A stretch of DNA of 64,000 bases from Pseudomonas fluorescens (GTDB taxonomy: Bacteria; Pseudomonadota; Gammaproteobacteria; Pseudomonadales; Pseudomonadaceae). How positions within the stretch are numbered: the first letter of the stretch is position 1; the number at the start of each line of letters is the position of its first letter. Below, one piece after another: positions 18,801 to 27,476 of this stretch. Location of the stretch: the NCBI RefSeq assembly GCF_902497855.1, contig NZ_CABVHU010000005.1, positions 1 to 64,000 on the forward strand, written 5' to 3'. The notes under the pieces were generated by a model. The model searched no databases. It saw nothing but the letters and a program-made list of their open reading frames with translations, and was not told where the DNA came from. The position numbers and the translations under genes are program-made.

Positions 18801-19726
18801 TCGCGTTCGCCGGGCAGGAACACCAGCACATCGCCCGGGCTCTTGCGCTCGCTGCGTTCGAACGCGGCGATTTCGTCGAGGGTCGCCAGAATGGCTTGAT
18901 CCACCGTCAAGTCATCCTCGACGCGGTTGCCCTCCTCGTCCTGCTCCAAGGTCAGTGGGCGATACCACGTCTCCACCGGGAAGGTGCGGCCGGAGACTTC
19001 GACGATCGGCGCGTCATCGAAGTGCTTGGAGAAACGCTCCAGGTCGATGGTCGCCGAGGTGATGATGACTTTCAGGTCCGGACGGCGCGGCAGCAGGGTT
19101 TTCAGGTAACCGAGCAGGAAGTCGATGTTCAGGCTGCGTTCGTGGGCTTCGTCGACGATGATCGTGTCGTAGCGTTCGAGGTAGCGGTCGTTCTGGGTTT
19201 CCGCCAGCAGGATGCCATCGGTCATCAGCTTGATCAGGGTGTTGGCATCGCTCTGATCCTCGAACCGCACCTGATAGCCGACCAGCGCGCCCAGCGGCGT
19301 GCCCAGTTCTTCGGCGACCCGGCTGGCCACGCTGCGCGCAGCGATCCGACGCGGTTGGGTGTGGCCGATCAGGCCATGCTGGCCGCGACCGATTTCCAGG
19401 CAGATCTTCGGCAACTGGGTGGTCTTACCCGAACCGGTTTCGCCGGCGATGATCAGCACCTGATGCTTGAGCAGCGCTGCCTTGATTTCATCGCGCTTGG
19501 CGGCAATCGGCAGGTTGTCGTCGTAACGCACCACCGGCAGGCTGGCACGCCGCGCCAGCACCTGATCGCAGGAGGCTTGCATGCGCGCCACCCACTGGGC
19601 CAGCTTGGCCTCGTCAGGTTTCTTGCGCAGCTCGAGCAACTGCCGCCGCAGCCGGTGGCGGTCGGCGAGCATCGCGTGATCGAGGTTTTTCAGCAGTTTG
19701 TCGATGGAAGGCGATTCGTCAGTCAT
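15815..19726 (-). CDS. hrpA: ATP-dependent RNA helicase HrpA
   Basis: 1303 residues, the normal HrpA length. A DEAH-type helicase core starts with Walker A GETGSGKTTQ (95-104), then TQPRRIAA, DEAH in VDEAHERSLNIDF near 195, SATID and QRKGRCGRVEPG; winged-helix, ratchet and OB-type regions follow, then a long HrpA-specific C-terminal domain. The enzyme acts on RNA in the cytoplasm; in E. coli HrpA has been linked to mRNA processing and rescue of stalled ribosomes. It starts MTDESPSIDK at 19726. Monocistronic, bounded by the REPIN array and a second-family REPIN. Confidence 0.95.
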   Translation of the reverse strand: MTDESPSIDKLLKNLDHAMLADRHRLRRQLLELRKKPDEAKLAQWVARMQASCDQVLARRASLPVVRYDDNLPIAAKRDEIKAALLKHQVLIIAGETGSGKTTQLPKICLEIGRGQHGLIGHTQPRRIAARSVASRVAEELGTPLGALVGYQVRFEDQSDANTLIKLMTDGILLAETQNDRYLERYDTIIVDEAHERSLNIDFLLGYLKTLLPRRPDLKVIITSATIDLERFSKHFDDAPIVEVSGRTFPVETWYRPLTLEQDEEGNRVEDDLTVDQAILATLDEIAAFERSERKSPGDVLVFLPGEREIRDAADMLRKAQLKHTEILPLYARLSPAEQQRIFQSHPGRRVVLATNVAETSLTVPGIRYVIDSGTARISRYSYRAKVQRLPIEAISQASANQRKGRCGRVEPGICVRLFSEEDFIGRPEFTDPEILRTNLAAVILQMLHLRLGEITDFPFIEPPDGKAISDGFNLLQELSAVDRNSQLTPLGRQLARLPVDPRMGRMLLEAAKLGSLQEVLIVASAMSIQDPRERPPERQQAADQAHAQWKDVDSDFAGLVNLWRGFEEQRQALTASPLRNWCRKHFLNYLRLREWRDSHRQLSLICRDMQLSLNKEPADYPKLHKAVLSGLLSQIGQKTEDGDYLGARQRRFWIHPSSGLGKKRPQWLMAAELVETTKLYARMVAKIDADWIEPLAGHLIKKNHFEPHWEKKRGQVVAFEQITLFGLIVVGRRPVHYGPIDPATSRELFIREGLVRGEIQSKAKCLIANKQLLEQLDELEAKARRRDILADEETLFAFYDARLPAEIHQTATFDSWYRVNSQKDPQLLIMREEDVLAREASEVTAAHYPDTLHIGDLELALSYHFEPNHPRDGVTLRVPAPLLPMLPPERLEWLVPGVIEAKCIALVRNLPKALRKNFVPVPDFVKAALQRMTFAEGSLPQALGRELLRMTGARVSDEAWAEAAQQVESHLRMNLEIVDGQGKFLGEGRDLAELTARFAEASQAALAVPQTAKSQQPVEAKVFAAVAEKTQQKIAGLSMTVYPALVEESGTVKEGRFSTPAEAEFQHRRALQRLLMQQLAEPAKFLRGKLPGLTELGLMYRDMGRIDSLVEDILLASLDSCILDGEDPMPRDGAALAALAERKRGGWTEHAERLAKLTLEILKLWHGLQKRFKGKIDLAQAVALNDIKQQLSHLVYPGFVRETPMQWLKELPRYLKAIEQRFEKLGAQVQKDRVWSGELSGLWSQYQTRANKHAQEGKRDPQLELYRWWLEEYRVSLFAQQLGTKVPISDKRLGKQWSQVEP

Positions 19727-19793
19727 CAGGTACGCAATAAGTCGTCTAGTGGCGCAGGGGGGCGATTGTCGCAGATTTGCGCCGTCAAGTGAT

Positions 19794-19893
19794 CGTTCCC
19801 ACGCTCTGAGTGGGAATGCAGCAAGGGACGCTCTGCGTCCCAGGAGCGGACGCAGAGCGTCCGGGGAAGCATTCCCACGCAGAGCGTGGGAAT
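19794..19893. repeat. REPIN, second family
   Basis: GATCGTTCCCACGCTCTGAG and its complement flank GGACGCTCTGCGTCC/GGACGCAGAGCGTCC. It lies between the start of hrpA and the end of aceK. Confidence 0.85.
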
Positions 19894-19920
19894 GATCAGT
19901 GTCAGGTGTGGCGGTGTGGG

Positions 19921-21642
19921 CTACTCGTTATCGAGGCCTTTGCGGCGGTACGGGAACACGTCGATCACTTTGCCGGCGCGAATCGCCTCCTGCAGGCTTT
20001 TCCAGTAATCGGCGTTGTACAGCTCGCCATGCAATTGATCGAACAACTTGCGCTGCCCGGCATCGGCAAACAGGAACGGCGGAAACTCTTCGGGAAACAC
20101 ATCCAGCGGTCCGATCGAATACCACGGCTCGGAGGCCATTTCGTCTTCCGGGGTGCGCGGTAGCGGAATATGGCGGAAGTTGGCCTCGGTCAGGAAGCAG
20201 ATTTCGTCATAGTCATAAAACACCACACGCCCGTGGCGGGTGACGCCAAAGTTCTTCAGCAGCATGTCGCCAGGAAAGATGTTCGCCGCCGCCAGTTGCT
20301 TGATCGCCAGGCCGTAATCTTCCAGCGCCTCGCGCACCTGCGCCGGGTTGGCGTGTTCCAGGTACAGGTTCAGCGGTGTCATCCGCCGCTCGGTCCAGCA
20401 GTGACGAATCAGCACCGTGTCGTCTTCCACCGACACCGTGGACGCGGCCACTTCGAGCAACTCTTCCAGGCATGCCGGCTCGAACTTGCTCAACGGGAAA
20501 CGAAAATCGGCGAACTCCTGGGTATCGGCCATGCGCCCGACCCGGTCGACGCTTTTCACCAGGCGGTACTTCTCGATCACCGTGGCGCGGTCGACGTTTT
20601 TCGACGGCGAGAAGCGGTCCTTGATGATTTTGAACACGGTAGTGAAACCCGGCAGGGTGAACACGCTCATGACCATGCCGCGCACGCCGGGCGCCATGAT
20701 GAACTGGTCGTCGGTGTTGGCCAGGTGGTTGATCAGTGCCCGGTAGAACTCGGACTTGCCGTGTTTGTAGAAGCCGATCGAGGTGTACAGCTCGGCGATG
20801 TGCTTGCCCGGCAGGATGCGTTTGAGGAAACCGATGAACTCCGCCGGCACCGGCACATCCACCATGAAGTACGAGCGGGTGAAGGAGAAGATGATCGACA
20901 CGTCCGCTTCATCGGTGATCAGCGCATCGATCTGAATCCCGCGGCCTTCGCGGTGCAGCAGCGGAATCACCAAGGGCCACTGCTCGTCCTGGGTGTAGAT
21001 GCGCCCCACCAGGTACGCCCCCTTGTTGCGGTAAAGCACCGAGGAAAACAGTTCGACGCTCAGCTCCGGGTCCTTGCACACCCAGTCCGGCAGGTTCTCG
21101 CGCAATTGCGCTTCGAGACGGCGCAGGTCAGCGGGCAGGTCGGCGTAATCCTCGCTGAAGCGGTAATCGGAAAAAATGCTCGACAGCATGCCGGACAGCC
21201 TGCCTTGAGGTTTATAGGTGCGGGTTTGCGCGGCGCGCGCCCGGCGCAGGCTGGGCCGGGTGGTGTGGATGAACATGCAGCCATCGCTGATCAGGTCGTG
21301 GCTGAACAACCCGCAGAAGATCGAGTTGTACCAGGTCTCGGATAACTCATCGTCGAAGCGCAGGTCGATCAGGGTGATGTAGGCGCTCTTGACCAGCGGC
21401 CAGCAGCTGTCATCCATCAGCGTGTCGGCGTCGAAGGCGCTGCGCAGTCGCGCCACGGTTTCGCCGACTTTTTCTTCGTACAGATTGATCCGCGCAGCCG
21501 ACGCGATTTGCGCCTCCTGCCACTTGGCCTGTTCGAAACGGGCTCGAGCGCCGTCGGTGATCTGACGGAAATGCTCGCGGTAATCGTCAAAGCCGTCGAG
21601 GATCATTCGGGCGATGTCGGCGGCTGGCCAATGCTGCGGCAT
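19921..21642 (-). CDS. aceK: Isocitrate dehydrogenase kinase/phosphatase
   Basis: 573 residues, typical AceK size. Family motifs include [16 protein letters not shown] near the N-terminus, [17 protein letters not shown] in the kinase core, [53 protein letters not shown] in segments, and EEFPPFLF near the end. The bifunctional enzyme phosphorylates and dephosphorylates isocitrate dehydrogenase to divert carbon into the glyoxylate shunt. The ATG at 21642 follows GAGGTTTTACCT; upstream frame extension is antisense to the neighbour. No aceA/aceB lie adjacent, as usual in Pseudomonas. Confidence 0.96.
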   Translation of the reverse strand: MPQHWPAADIARMILDGFDDYREHFRQITDGARARFEQAKWQEAQIASAARINLYEEKVGETVARLRSAFDADTLMDDSCWPLVKSAYITLIDLRFDDELSETWYNSIFCGLFSHDLISDGCMFIHTTRPSLRRARAAQTRTYKPQGRLSGMLSSIFSDYRFSEDYADLPADLRRLEAQLRENLPDWVCKDPELSVELFSSVLYRNKGAYLVGRIYTQDEQWPLVIPLLHREGRGIQIDALITDEADVSIIFSFTRSYFMVDVPVPAEFIGFLKRILPGKHIAELYTSIGFYKHGKSEFYRALINHLANTDDQFIMAPGVRGMVMSVFTLPGFTTVFKIIKDRFSPSKNVDRATVIEKYRLVKSVDRVGRMADTQEFADFRFPLSKFEPACLEELLEVAASTVSVEDDTVLIRHCWTERRMTPLNLYLEHANPAQVREALEDYGLAIKQLAAANIFPGDMLLKNFGVTRHGRVVFYDYDEICFLTEANFRHIPLPRTPEDEMASEPWYSIGPLDVFPEEFPPFLFADAGQRKLFDQLHGELYNADYWKSLQEAIRAGKVIDVFPYRRKGLDNE

Positions 21643-21772
21643 AGGTAAAACCTCGGCGGCTGATGCTGATCGTTGGAGCCTGAGCTTAGTGGCCCTGTGT
21701 GACGCAACGCAACCATTGCCTTGTGCCCTGACTGGCGCGACACTTGCGCGCCAATCATGGAAGGAAACCGCT

Positions 21773-22681
21773 GTGAACCTCGTCGATACTCTGCGCTTGC
21801 TGGCACTTGCCGCCATTTGGGGGGCGAGCTTCCTGTTCATGCGCATCATCGCCCCCGTGATCGGCACGGTTCCCACGGCTTTTTTCCGCGTGTCGATTGC
21901 GGCAGCCGGGTTGCTGGTGATCCTGGGCCTGATGCGCATCAGCTGGGACTTCAAAGGCAAACTCAAGACGGTGATGCTGCTGGGGATGATCAACTCCGGG
22001 ATTCCCGCGACCCTCTATTCCGTCGCCGCCCAAGTGCTGCCGGCCGGTTACTCGGCGATTTTCAATGCCACGACGCCGCTGATGGGGGTGTTGATCGGCG
22101 GTCTGTTCTTCCATGAAAAATTCACCGCCGCCAAGCTGGGCGGGGTATTTCTCGGCCTGTTCGGCGTCGGCATCCTGACCCGGGCCGGGCCGGTGGCGTT
22201 CGACATGGACCTGTTGATGGGCGCCCTCGCCTGCCTGCTCGCCACCACCTGCTACGGTTTCGCCGGGTTCCTTGCACGCCGCTGGCTCGACCAGGCCGGC
22301 GGTCTCGACAGTCGTCTGTCGGCGCTGGGCAGCATGCTGGGCGCGACGTTGTTGTTGCTGCCGCTGTTTGGCTACAGCGTGATCAGCCAACCGCCGGCGA
22401 GCTGGGGCGGCTGGAGTGTCTGGCTGTCGTTGTTGGGGTTGGGCCTGGTATGTACCGCGTTGGCGTACATTATTTACTTCCGCCTGCTCAGCTCGGTCGG
22501 GCCGGTGAAGTCGATGACCACGACCTTCCTGATTCCACCGTTTGGAGTGTTGTGGGGCGCGATGTTGCTGGATGAGCCGTTGTCGATGGCGCATATCTAT
22601 GGCGGGGTGTTGATTGCAGCGGCGTTGTGGTTGGTGTTGAAGCCTTCGGTGGTGAAGGCTTCAGCGGTGGCTGCCAAGTAG
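21773..22681 (+). CDS. EamA/DMT-family inner-membrane transporter
   Basis: 302 residues, two EamA repeats, about ten helices. Typical elements are [17 protein letters not shown] near the start, [25 protein letters not shown] at the end of repeat one, and [23 protein letters not shown] in repeat two. Substrate unknown. The start is the GTG at 21773 with AAGGA 7 bases before; the open frame continues left, but only antisense to aceK. Divergent from aceK. Confidence 0.85.
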   Translation: MNLVDTLRLLALAAIWGASFLFMRIIAPVIGTVPTAFFRVSIAAAGLLVILGLMRISWDFKGKLKTVMLLGMINSGIPATLYSVAAQVLPAGYSAIFNATTPLMGVLIGGLFFHEKFTAAKLGGVFLGLFGVGILTRAGPVAFDMDLLMGALACLLATTCYGFAGFLARRWLDQAGGLDSRLSALGSMLGATLLLLPLFGYSVISQPPASWGGWSVWLSLLGLGLVCTALAYIIYFRLLSSVGPVKSMTTTFLIPPFGVLWGAMLLDEPLSMAHIYGGVLIAAALWLVLKPSVVKASAVAAK

Positions 22682-22703
22682 ATTTTTGGTGCCGCTGATG
22701 ACG

Positions 22704-22815
22704 CCTTCGCTGGCAAGCCAGCTCCTACAGAGATTGGTGTCGTACACAAAATTTGTGAGCAATACCCCATCCTGCAGGAGCTGGCTTGTCGGATCGCCGC
22801 ACCGCAGCGAAAGCG
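22704..22815. repeat. Outward-facing REP pair with conserved spacer
   Basis: CTTCGCTGGCAAGCCAGCTC arm, spacer containing TACACAAAATTTGTGAGC, then a CCTGCAGGAGCTGGCTTG arm whose apex carries the GTCGGATCGCCGCACCG insert. The same order and spacer motif recur at 51.0 and 52.2 kb. Confidence 0.75.
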
Positions 22816-22834
22816 TCGGTCCAGACACCGCAAA

Positions 22835-24415
22835 TCACAACGCTGCGGCACTCACCTCCCCATCCACCAACCGCCGAATCCCCAGCGGATTAGCGTCCTG
22901 CAACGCGTCCGGCAACAACGCATCCGGATAATTCTGGAAGCACACCGGCCGCAGGAACCGGTCGATCGCCAGGGTGCCGACCGATGTCCCGCGTGAATCC
23001 GACGTGGCCGGGTACGGCCCGCCATGCACCATCGCTTCACAGACCTCGACCCCGGTCGGATAACCATTGAGCAGAATCCGCCCGACCTTTTCCTGCAGTG
23101 ATTCGGCCAGCCAGCGGTATTCCAGCAATTCATCCGCCTCGCCGATCAGCGTCGCCGTCAGTTGCCCGCGCAGGCCCTGCAGCGCCGCCGTCAGCTGCAC
23201 CCGATCCTCGACTTCAACGATGATGGTGGTCGGTCCGAAAACCTCTTCCTGCAGCAGTTCATCGCCCTTGAGCAACAGACTGACATCCGCCTGGAACACC
23301 TGCGGATGAGCCTGACTGCCCTGTTGCGGTTTGCCCGCCAGATGCGTCAGCCCCGGATGTTCGTGCAGCTCACCCAGGCCCTTGCTGTAGCTCAGCAACG
23401 CGCCGGCGTTCAGCATGGTCTGCGGTGGTTGCTGGTTCATGCTGGCGCAAAACGTTTCGACGAATGTGCTGAATTGTGCAGAGCGCAGGCCGATCACCAG
23501 GCCCGGATTGGTGCAGAACTGACCGCAACCCAGGGTTACCGAACCGGCCAGCTGCGCGGCGATCTGCTCGCCACGCACCGCGAGGGCTTCGGGCAGCAGG
23601 AACACCGGGTTGATGCTCGACATCTCGGCAAACACCGGGATCGGCTGCGGCCGTGTCGCGGCCATGTGGCTCAGGGCATTGCCGCCCTTGAGCGAGCCGG
23701 TGAAGCCCACGGCCTGGATCGCCGGGTGCTTGACCAGCCATTCACCGACGCCACCGCCGTAGATCATGTTGAACACGCCGGCCGGCATTTCAGTGCGCTC
23801 GGCGGCGCGGATGATCGCATCCGCCACCCATTCGGCGGTCGCCATATGGCCGCTGTGCGCCTTGAACACTACCGGGCAACCGGCGGCCAGCGCGGACGCG
23901 GTATCACCGCCAGCGGTGGAAAATGCCAGCGGAAAGTTACTCGCACCGAATACCGCGACCGGCCCTAGAGCGATGCGGTACTGGCGCAGATCCGGACGGG
24001 GCAACGGCTGACGATCCGGCAGCGCCCGGTCAATTCGCGCGCCATAAAAATCACCCCGGCGCAGGACCTTGGCGAACAGGCGCATCTGGCCGCTGGTGCG
24101 CCCGCGCTCTCCTTGAATGCGCCCGGCCGGCAACGCGGTTTCACGGCACACGGTGGCGACGAAATCATCGCCCATGGCATCGATTTCATCGGCGATGGCG
24201 TCGAGGAACAACGCACGTTTTTGCGCGCTGAGATTTCTGTAGATCGGGTACGCAGCGGCGGCAGCGTTGGCGGCGGCATCCACCTCGGCTTCGGTCGCCT
24301 GGAAGAAGCTGCCGGGCAGTGGTTCACCGCTGGTTGCGTCGAGGCTTTGCAGCTGCAGGGTGCCGTTGGCGCTGCGCCGGCCGCCGATGTAGTTGTGTCC
24401 GAGTAGCGTGGTCAT
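22835..24415 (-). CDS. Aldehyde dehydrogenase, 2,5-dioxovalerate (ketoglutaric semialdehyde) type
   Basis: 526 residues. ALDH fold with NAD(P)-binding GPVAVFGASNFPLAFSTAGG, FTGSLKGG, general-base Glu in FAEMSSINPVF and catalytic Cys in GCGQFCTNPGLV. The length above 500 and these motifs match alpha-ketoglutaric semialdehyde dehydrogenases, which oxidise 2,5-dioxopentanoate to 2-oxoglutarate, the last step of non-phosphorylating pentonate/hexarate pathways. The ATG at 24415 follows AAGGAATCTGAA; longer frame rejected. It is the last gene of the minus-strand unit starting at 26763, with a REPIN between it and the FAH gene, which may set relative expression. Confidence 0.88.
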   Translation of the reverse strand: MTTLLGHNYIGGRRSANGTLQLQSLDATSGEPLPGSFFQATEAEVDAAANAAAAAYPIYRNLSAQKRALFLDAIADEIDAMGDDFVATVCRETALPAGRIQGERGRTSGQMRLFAKVLRRGDFYGARIDRALPDRQPLPRPDLRQYRIALGPVAVFGASNFPLAFSTAGGDTASALAAGCPVVFKAHSGHMATAEWVADAIIRAAERTEMPAGVFNMIYGGGVGEWLVKHPAIQAVGFTGSLKGGNALSHMAATRPQPIPVFAEMSSINPVFLLPEALAVRGEQIAAQLAGSVTLGCGQFCTNPGLVIGLRSAQFSTFVETFCASMNQQPPQTMLNAGALLSYSKGLGELHEHPGLTHLAGKPQQGSQAHPQVFQADVSLLLKGDELLQEEVFGPTTIIVEVEDRVQLTAALQGLRGQLTATLIGEADELLEYRWLAESLQEKVGRILLNGYPTGVEVCEAMVHGGPYPATSDSRGTSVGTLAIDRFLRPVCFQNYPDALLPDALQDANPLGIRRLVDGEVSAAAL

Positions 24416-24442
24416 TTCAGATTCCTTGATCGATGGCAGACC

Positions 24443-24537
24443 TGTAGGAGCCGGCTTGCCGGCGAAGGCCATGGCAGGGCAAACATCAACGTCGCATGCC
24501 AAATCGCTATCGCCGGCAAGCCGGCTCCTACAGGGGG
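24443..24537. repeat. REPIN
   Basis: Symmetric CCTGTAGGAGCCGGCTTGCC arms around a central CATGGC...GCATG-containing segment, located inside the dehydrogenase/FAH/dehydratase unit. Confidence 0.85.
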
Positions 24538-25533
24538 TCAGAGTGTGCGCACCTGGCCGATGGCCAACGGCTGGGCGCTTTCGCCGATGCCGTTTTCCAG
24601 CGGTGCGCCGAACTCATCGAGGCTGACCTGAAAGCGATCCCCCGGCTGGGTTTTCACCCCGTCGGCGAACGACAGCGTGGCGGTGCCGAAGTAATGCACG
24701 TGGACATCGCCCGGCCGCAGAAACTGCGCATATTTGAAGTGGTGGAATTCGAGGTTGGCCAGGCTGTGGCACATGTTGTCTTCGCCGCTGAGAAACTCTT
24801 CTTCCCAAATCGTTTCGCCGTTGCGAGTGATGCGACTGGTGCCCGCCAGGTGCCTGGGCAGTTCACCGACCCGCAGCTCCGGACCATAGGCACAGAAGCG
24901 CAGTTTCGAATGGGCGAGGTACAGGTAATTGCGGCGCTCCATCACATGGTCGGAGAACTCGTTGCCCAAGGCATAACCGACCCGATAGGGCTGGCCGTCG
25001 TCGCCGATCACGTAGAGACCGGTCAACTCCGGCTCTTCGCCAGCGTCCTCGGCAAACGGCGGCACGGGGAAGTCCGCGCCGGGGCGCACGACGATGCTGC
25101 CGTCACCCTTGTAGAACCATTCCGGCTGTGCACCGACTTGACCGGCCGCTGGTTTGCCGCCCTCCAGGCCCCACTTGAACATGCGCATGGTATCGGTCAT
25201 GCCCGCTTCGACCGCACCGTCCTGCTGGTGCATCTTGTCCCGCGCCGAGGCGCTGCCCAGGTGAGTCAGGCCGGTACCGCTGATCAGGCAATGGGCCGGG
25301 TCTTCATGGTCCAGCGGCGGCAGCACCTTGCCCTGTTGCAACAGTTGCGTGTAAGCCGGGCCCGGCTCGGTGCCGCGCAAGGCGACTTCATCCTGCAGGC
25401 TGCGTTGGGCGCGGATCGCCGCGAGTGCCAGTTCACGGGTGCTGCGGGTATCGCGCAATACCTGGACCTGTGAACCCTCGACGAGTCCGACCTGGCGCTC
25501 CCCGGCAGTGTTTTCAAATTGAATCAGGCGCAT
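24538..25533 (-). CDS. AraD1/FAH-superfamily protein (sugar-acid catabolism)
   Basis: 331 residues. It matches the AraD1 (GguC-like) branch of the fumarylacetoacetate-hydrolase superfamily. C-terminal FAH core: LISGTGLTHLGSA, GLYVIGDDGQPYRVGYALGNEFSDH (metal-site acidic residues) and HYFGTATLSFADGVKTQPGD. FAH-fold relatives dehydrate 2-keto-3-deoxy-pentonates or hydrolyse 2,4-diketo-3-deoxy acids; which reaction applies here is inference. It lies between the dehydratase (55 bases upstream) and the semialdehyde dehydrogenase, fitting a dehydratase to FAH to dehydrogenase cascade. Confidence 0.85.
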   Translation of the reverse strand: MRLIQFENTAGERQVGLVEGSQVQVLRDTRSTRELALAAIRAQRSLQDEVALRGTEPGPAYTQLLQQGKVLPPLDHEDPAHCLISGTGLTHLGSASARDKMHQQDGAVEAGMTDTMRMFKWGLEGGKPAAGQVGAQPEWFYKGDGSIVVRPGADFPVPPFAEDAGEEPELTGLYVIGDDGQPYRVGYALGNEFSDHVMERRNYLYLAHSKLRFCAYGPELRVGELPRHLAGTSRITRNGETIWEEEFLSGEDNMCHSLANLEFHHFKYAQFLRPGDVHVHYFGTATLSFADGVKTQPGDRFQVSLDEFGAPLENGIGESAQPLAIGQVRTL

Positions 25534-25587
25534 GTCCGGCCCTCCAGAAAGTCGTGGATGGCGCCGTTCAAAAACGGCGCCTCAAAG

Positions 25588-26763
25588 TCACTCGATGATG
25601 TTGAAGTCGCTCAAGTACTCATCGGAGATTTCCAGGCCCAGGCCCGGCTTGTTGTCGTCGAGCTGGATGTAGCCGTTGACCGGTTGTGGCTCGCCCTTGA
25701 ACACGTAGTAAAAGAGCTCATTGCCGACCTCGACGTCGAATACCGGGAAGAACTCGGCCATCGGCGAGGCGGTGGTGGACATGGTCAGGTGGTAGTTGTG
25801 CATCTGCCCGGCGTGCGGGATGACGGGTACCGACCAGGCTTCGGCCATGGCGTTGATCTTGCGCGCGGCGGTGATGCCGCCGACGCGGTTGGTGTCGTAC
25901 TGGATCACGTCGATGGCGCGGCGCTCCAGCAGGTCCTTGAAGCCGTAGGAGGTGAATTCATGCTCGCCGCCGGAGATCGGCATGATCCCCATTTTCTTCA
26001 GCTCGATATAACCCTCGATGTCGTCGGCGATCACCGGTTCTTCGAGCCAGCGTGGTTCGAACTCGGCGAGTTTGGGCAACATGCGACGGGCATATTCCAG
26101 GGTCCAGCCCATGTAGCATTCGAGCATGATGTCGATGTCCGGGCCGGCCAGTTCACGCAGCGCCCGCACTTGTTCGATGTTCTTGCGCATGCCCGCCGGG
26201 CCGTCTTTCGGGCCGTAGCCGAAACGCATTTTCAGCGCGGTGAAGCCCTGGTTCAGATAGCCCTGGGCTTCCTCGAGGAACAGGTCGAGGTTGTCGTTGG
26301 CGTAGAGCTTGGAGGCATAGGTCCAGATCTTTTCCTTGGTCCGCCCGCCGAGCAGTTTGAACACTGGCTTGTTCACGGCTTTGCCCATGATGTCCCAGAT
26401 GGCGATGTCGATCGCCGAGATCGCCGCCATGCCGATGCCTTTGCGGCCCCAGGCGTGGCTTTGGCGGTACATTTTCTGCCAGATGTATTCGTTGTCGAAC
26501 GGGTCTTCGCCAATGGCGATCGGTGCCAGGTAGGTGTCGATGATTTCCTTGGCCACACGCGGCGCCAGGGCGCAGTTACCGATGCCGACAAGACCGGTGT
26601 CGGTCTCGACTTCCACCACCAGCCAGCCATGGAAACGGAACGAGCCCATGGCGTCGCCGCGCTCGAACAGGATGTCGCTGGCGTTGGTGCAGAAGTGCGC
26701 TTGCGGTGGGACGACTTTGCCTTTCCACTCGAAAACGCGGGTACGGATGGCTTTGATTTTCAT
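25588..26763 (-). CDS. Enolase-superfamily sugar-acid dehydratase, L-rhamnonate dehydratase-like
   Basis: 391 residues. Mandelate racemase/MLE fold: capping domain, then barrel with [19 protein letters not shown], metal ligands in LECYMGW, EEPV and GGEHE, and catalytic His in [12 protein letters not shown]. The [11 protein letters not shown] and [18 protein letters not shown] segments resemble E. coli RhmD, but the N-terminus differs, so the substrate may be another aldonate. It removes water from a sugar acid to give a 2-keto-3-deoxy acid. The ATG at 26763 has AAGGA 10 bases upstream. First gene of its unit; a candidate operator lies 144 bases upstream. Confidence 0.85.
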   Translation of the reverse strand: MKIKAIRTRVFEWKGKVVPPQAHFCTNASDILFERGDAMGSFRFHGWLVVEVETDTGLVGIGNCALAPRVAKEIIDTYLAPIAIGEDPFDNEYIWQKMYRQSHAWGRKGIGMAAISAIDIAIWDIMGKAVNKPVFKLLGGRTKEKIWTYASKLYANDNLDLFLEEAQGYLNQGFTALKMRFGYGPKDGPAGMRKNIEQVRALRELAGPDIDIMLECYMGWTLEYARRMLPKLAEFEPRWLEEPVIADDIEGYIELKKMGIMPISGGEHEFTSYGFKDLLERRAIDVIQYDTNRVGGITAARKINAMAEAWSVPVIPHAGQMHNYHLTMSTTASPMAEFFPVFDVEVGNELFYYVFKGEPQPVNGYIQLDDNKPGLGLEISDEYLSDFNIIE

Positions 26764-26906
26764 GAATACAGTTCCTTGCGCTGCCGGCTTTTTGTAGTTG
26801 TCGGGTCGCTGCGCGGAGCCGCTCGTGTGGGCCGGTCCGGGCATTCGATGGAGCGACTTTAGCCAGCGCTTGGGTGTGACGGATAATCACTTATGCGTAT
26901 CCGGCG

Positions 26907-26921
26907 ATAACCTGGGGTGAT
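26907..26921 (-). promoter_or_regulatory. Candidate LysR-type operator, copy 1
   Basis: On the gene-facing strand this reads ATCACCCCAGGTTAT, an imperfect dyad fitting T-N11-A, followed by CG. Copies 2 and 3 at 29524 and 29653 differ at two to four positions and also face their genes. It lies about 144 bases before the dehydratase ATG. Binding by the LysR protein encoded at 32981 is inference. Confidence 0.6.
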
Positions 26922-26974
26922 AGGTAAAAGCAGTTATTGAGTAGATCGAGTTATCAGGCACCACACAAAAAAAA

Positions 26975-27465
26975 GTAGGAGCTGGCTTGCCAGCGAAAGC
27001 GGTCTGACAGTCACCTCATGTGTGTCTGTCAGACCGTCTTCGCTGGCAAGCCAGCTCCTACAGGGTTTTGCGTTGATTACAAAGATCCGGCAACACCATC
27101 AATCTCTGTGGGAGCGAGCCTGCTCGCGAAAGCGGTCTGACAGTCACCTCATGGGTGTCTGTCAGGTCGTCTTCGCTGGCAAGCCAGCTCCTACAGGGTT
27201 TTGCGTTGATTACAAAGATTCGGCAACACCATCAATCTCTGTGGGAGCGAGCCTGCTCGCGAAAGCGGTCTGACAGTCACCTCATGGGTGTCTGTCAGAC
27301 CGTCTTCGCTGGCAAGCCAGCTCCTACAGGGTTTTGCGTTGATTACAAAAATCCGGCAACACCATCGATCTCTGTGGGAGCGAGCCTGCTCGCGAAAGCG
27401 GTCCGACAGTCACCTCATGGGTGTCTGTCAGGTCGTCTTCGCTGGCAAGCCAGCTCCTACAGGGG
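26975..27465. repeat. Tandem array of four REPINs (133 bp period)
   Basis: REPINs start near 26975, 27107, 27240 and 27373, separated by a constant spacer (GATTACAAAGATCCGGCAAC...). The inner dyad is GTCTGACAG/CTGTCAGAC. The first unit has matched GTAGGAGCTGGCTTGCCAGC arms. The other three have a left arm of another subtype, GTGGGAGCGAGCCTGCTCGC, with a right arm of the GCTGGCAAGCCAGC subtype. With the operator above, this accounts for the whole 26764-27476 gap; no gene is present. Confidence 0.92.
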
Positions 27466-27476
27466 GCTGTGTTCTG

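Noticed and set aside
15836..19792. Two very long plus-strand frames (639 and 677 residues) opposite hrpA
   Set aside because: They mirror the codon bias of the antisense GC-rich gene; the minus strand encodes a complete HrpA.
22852..23133. Short antisense frames within the aldehyde dehydrogenase and neighbouring genes
   Set aside because: No ribosome site, domain or independent context; they are shadows of real genes.
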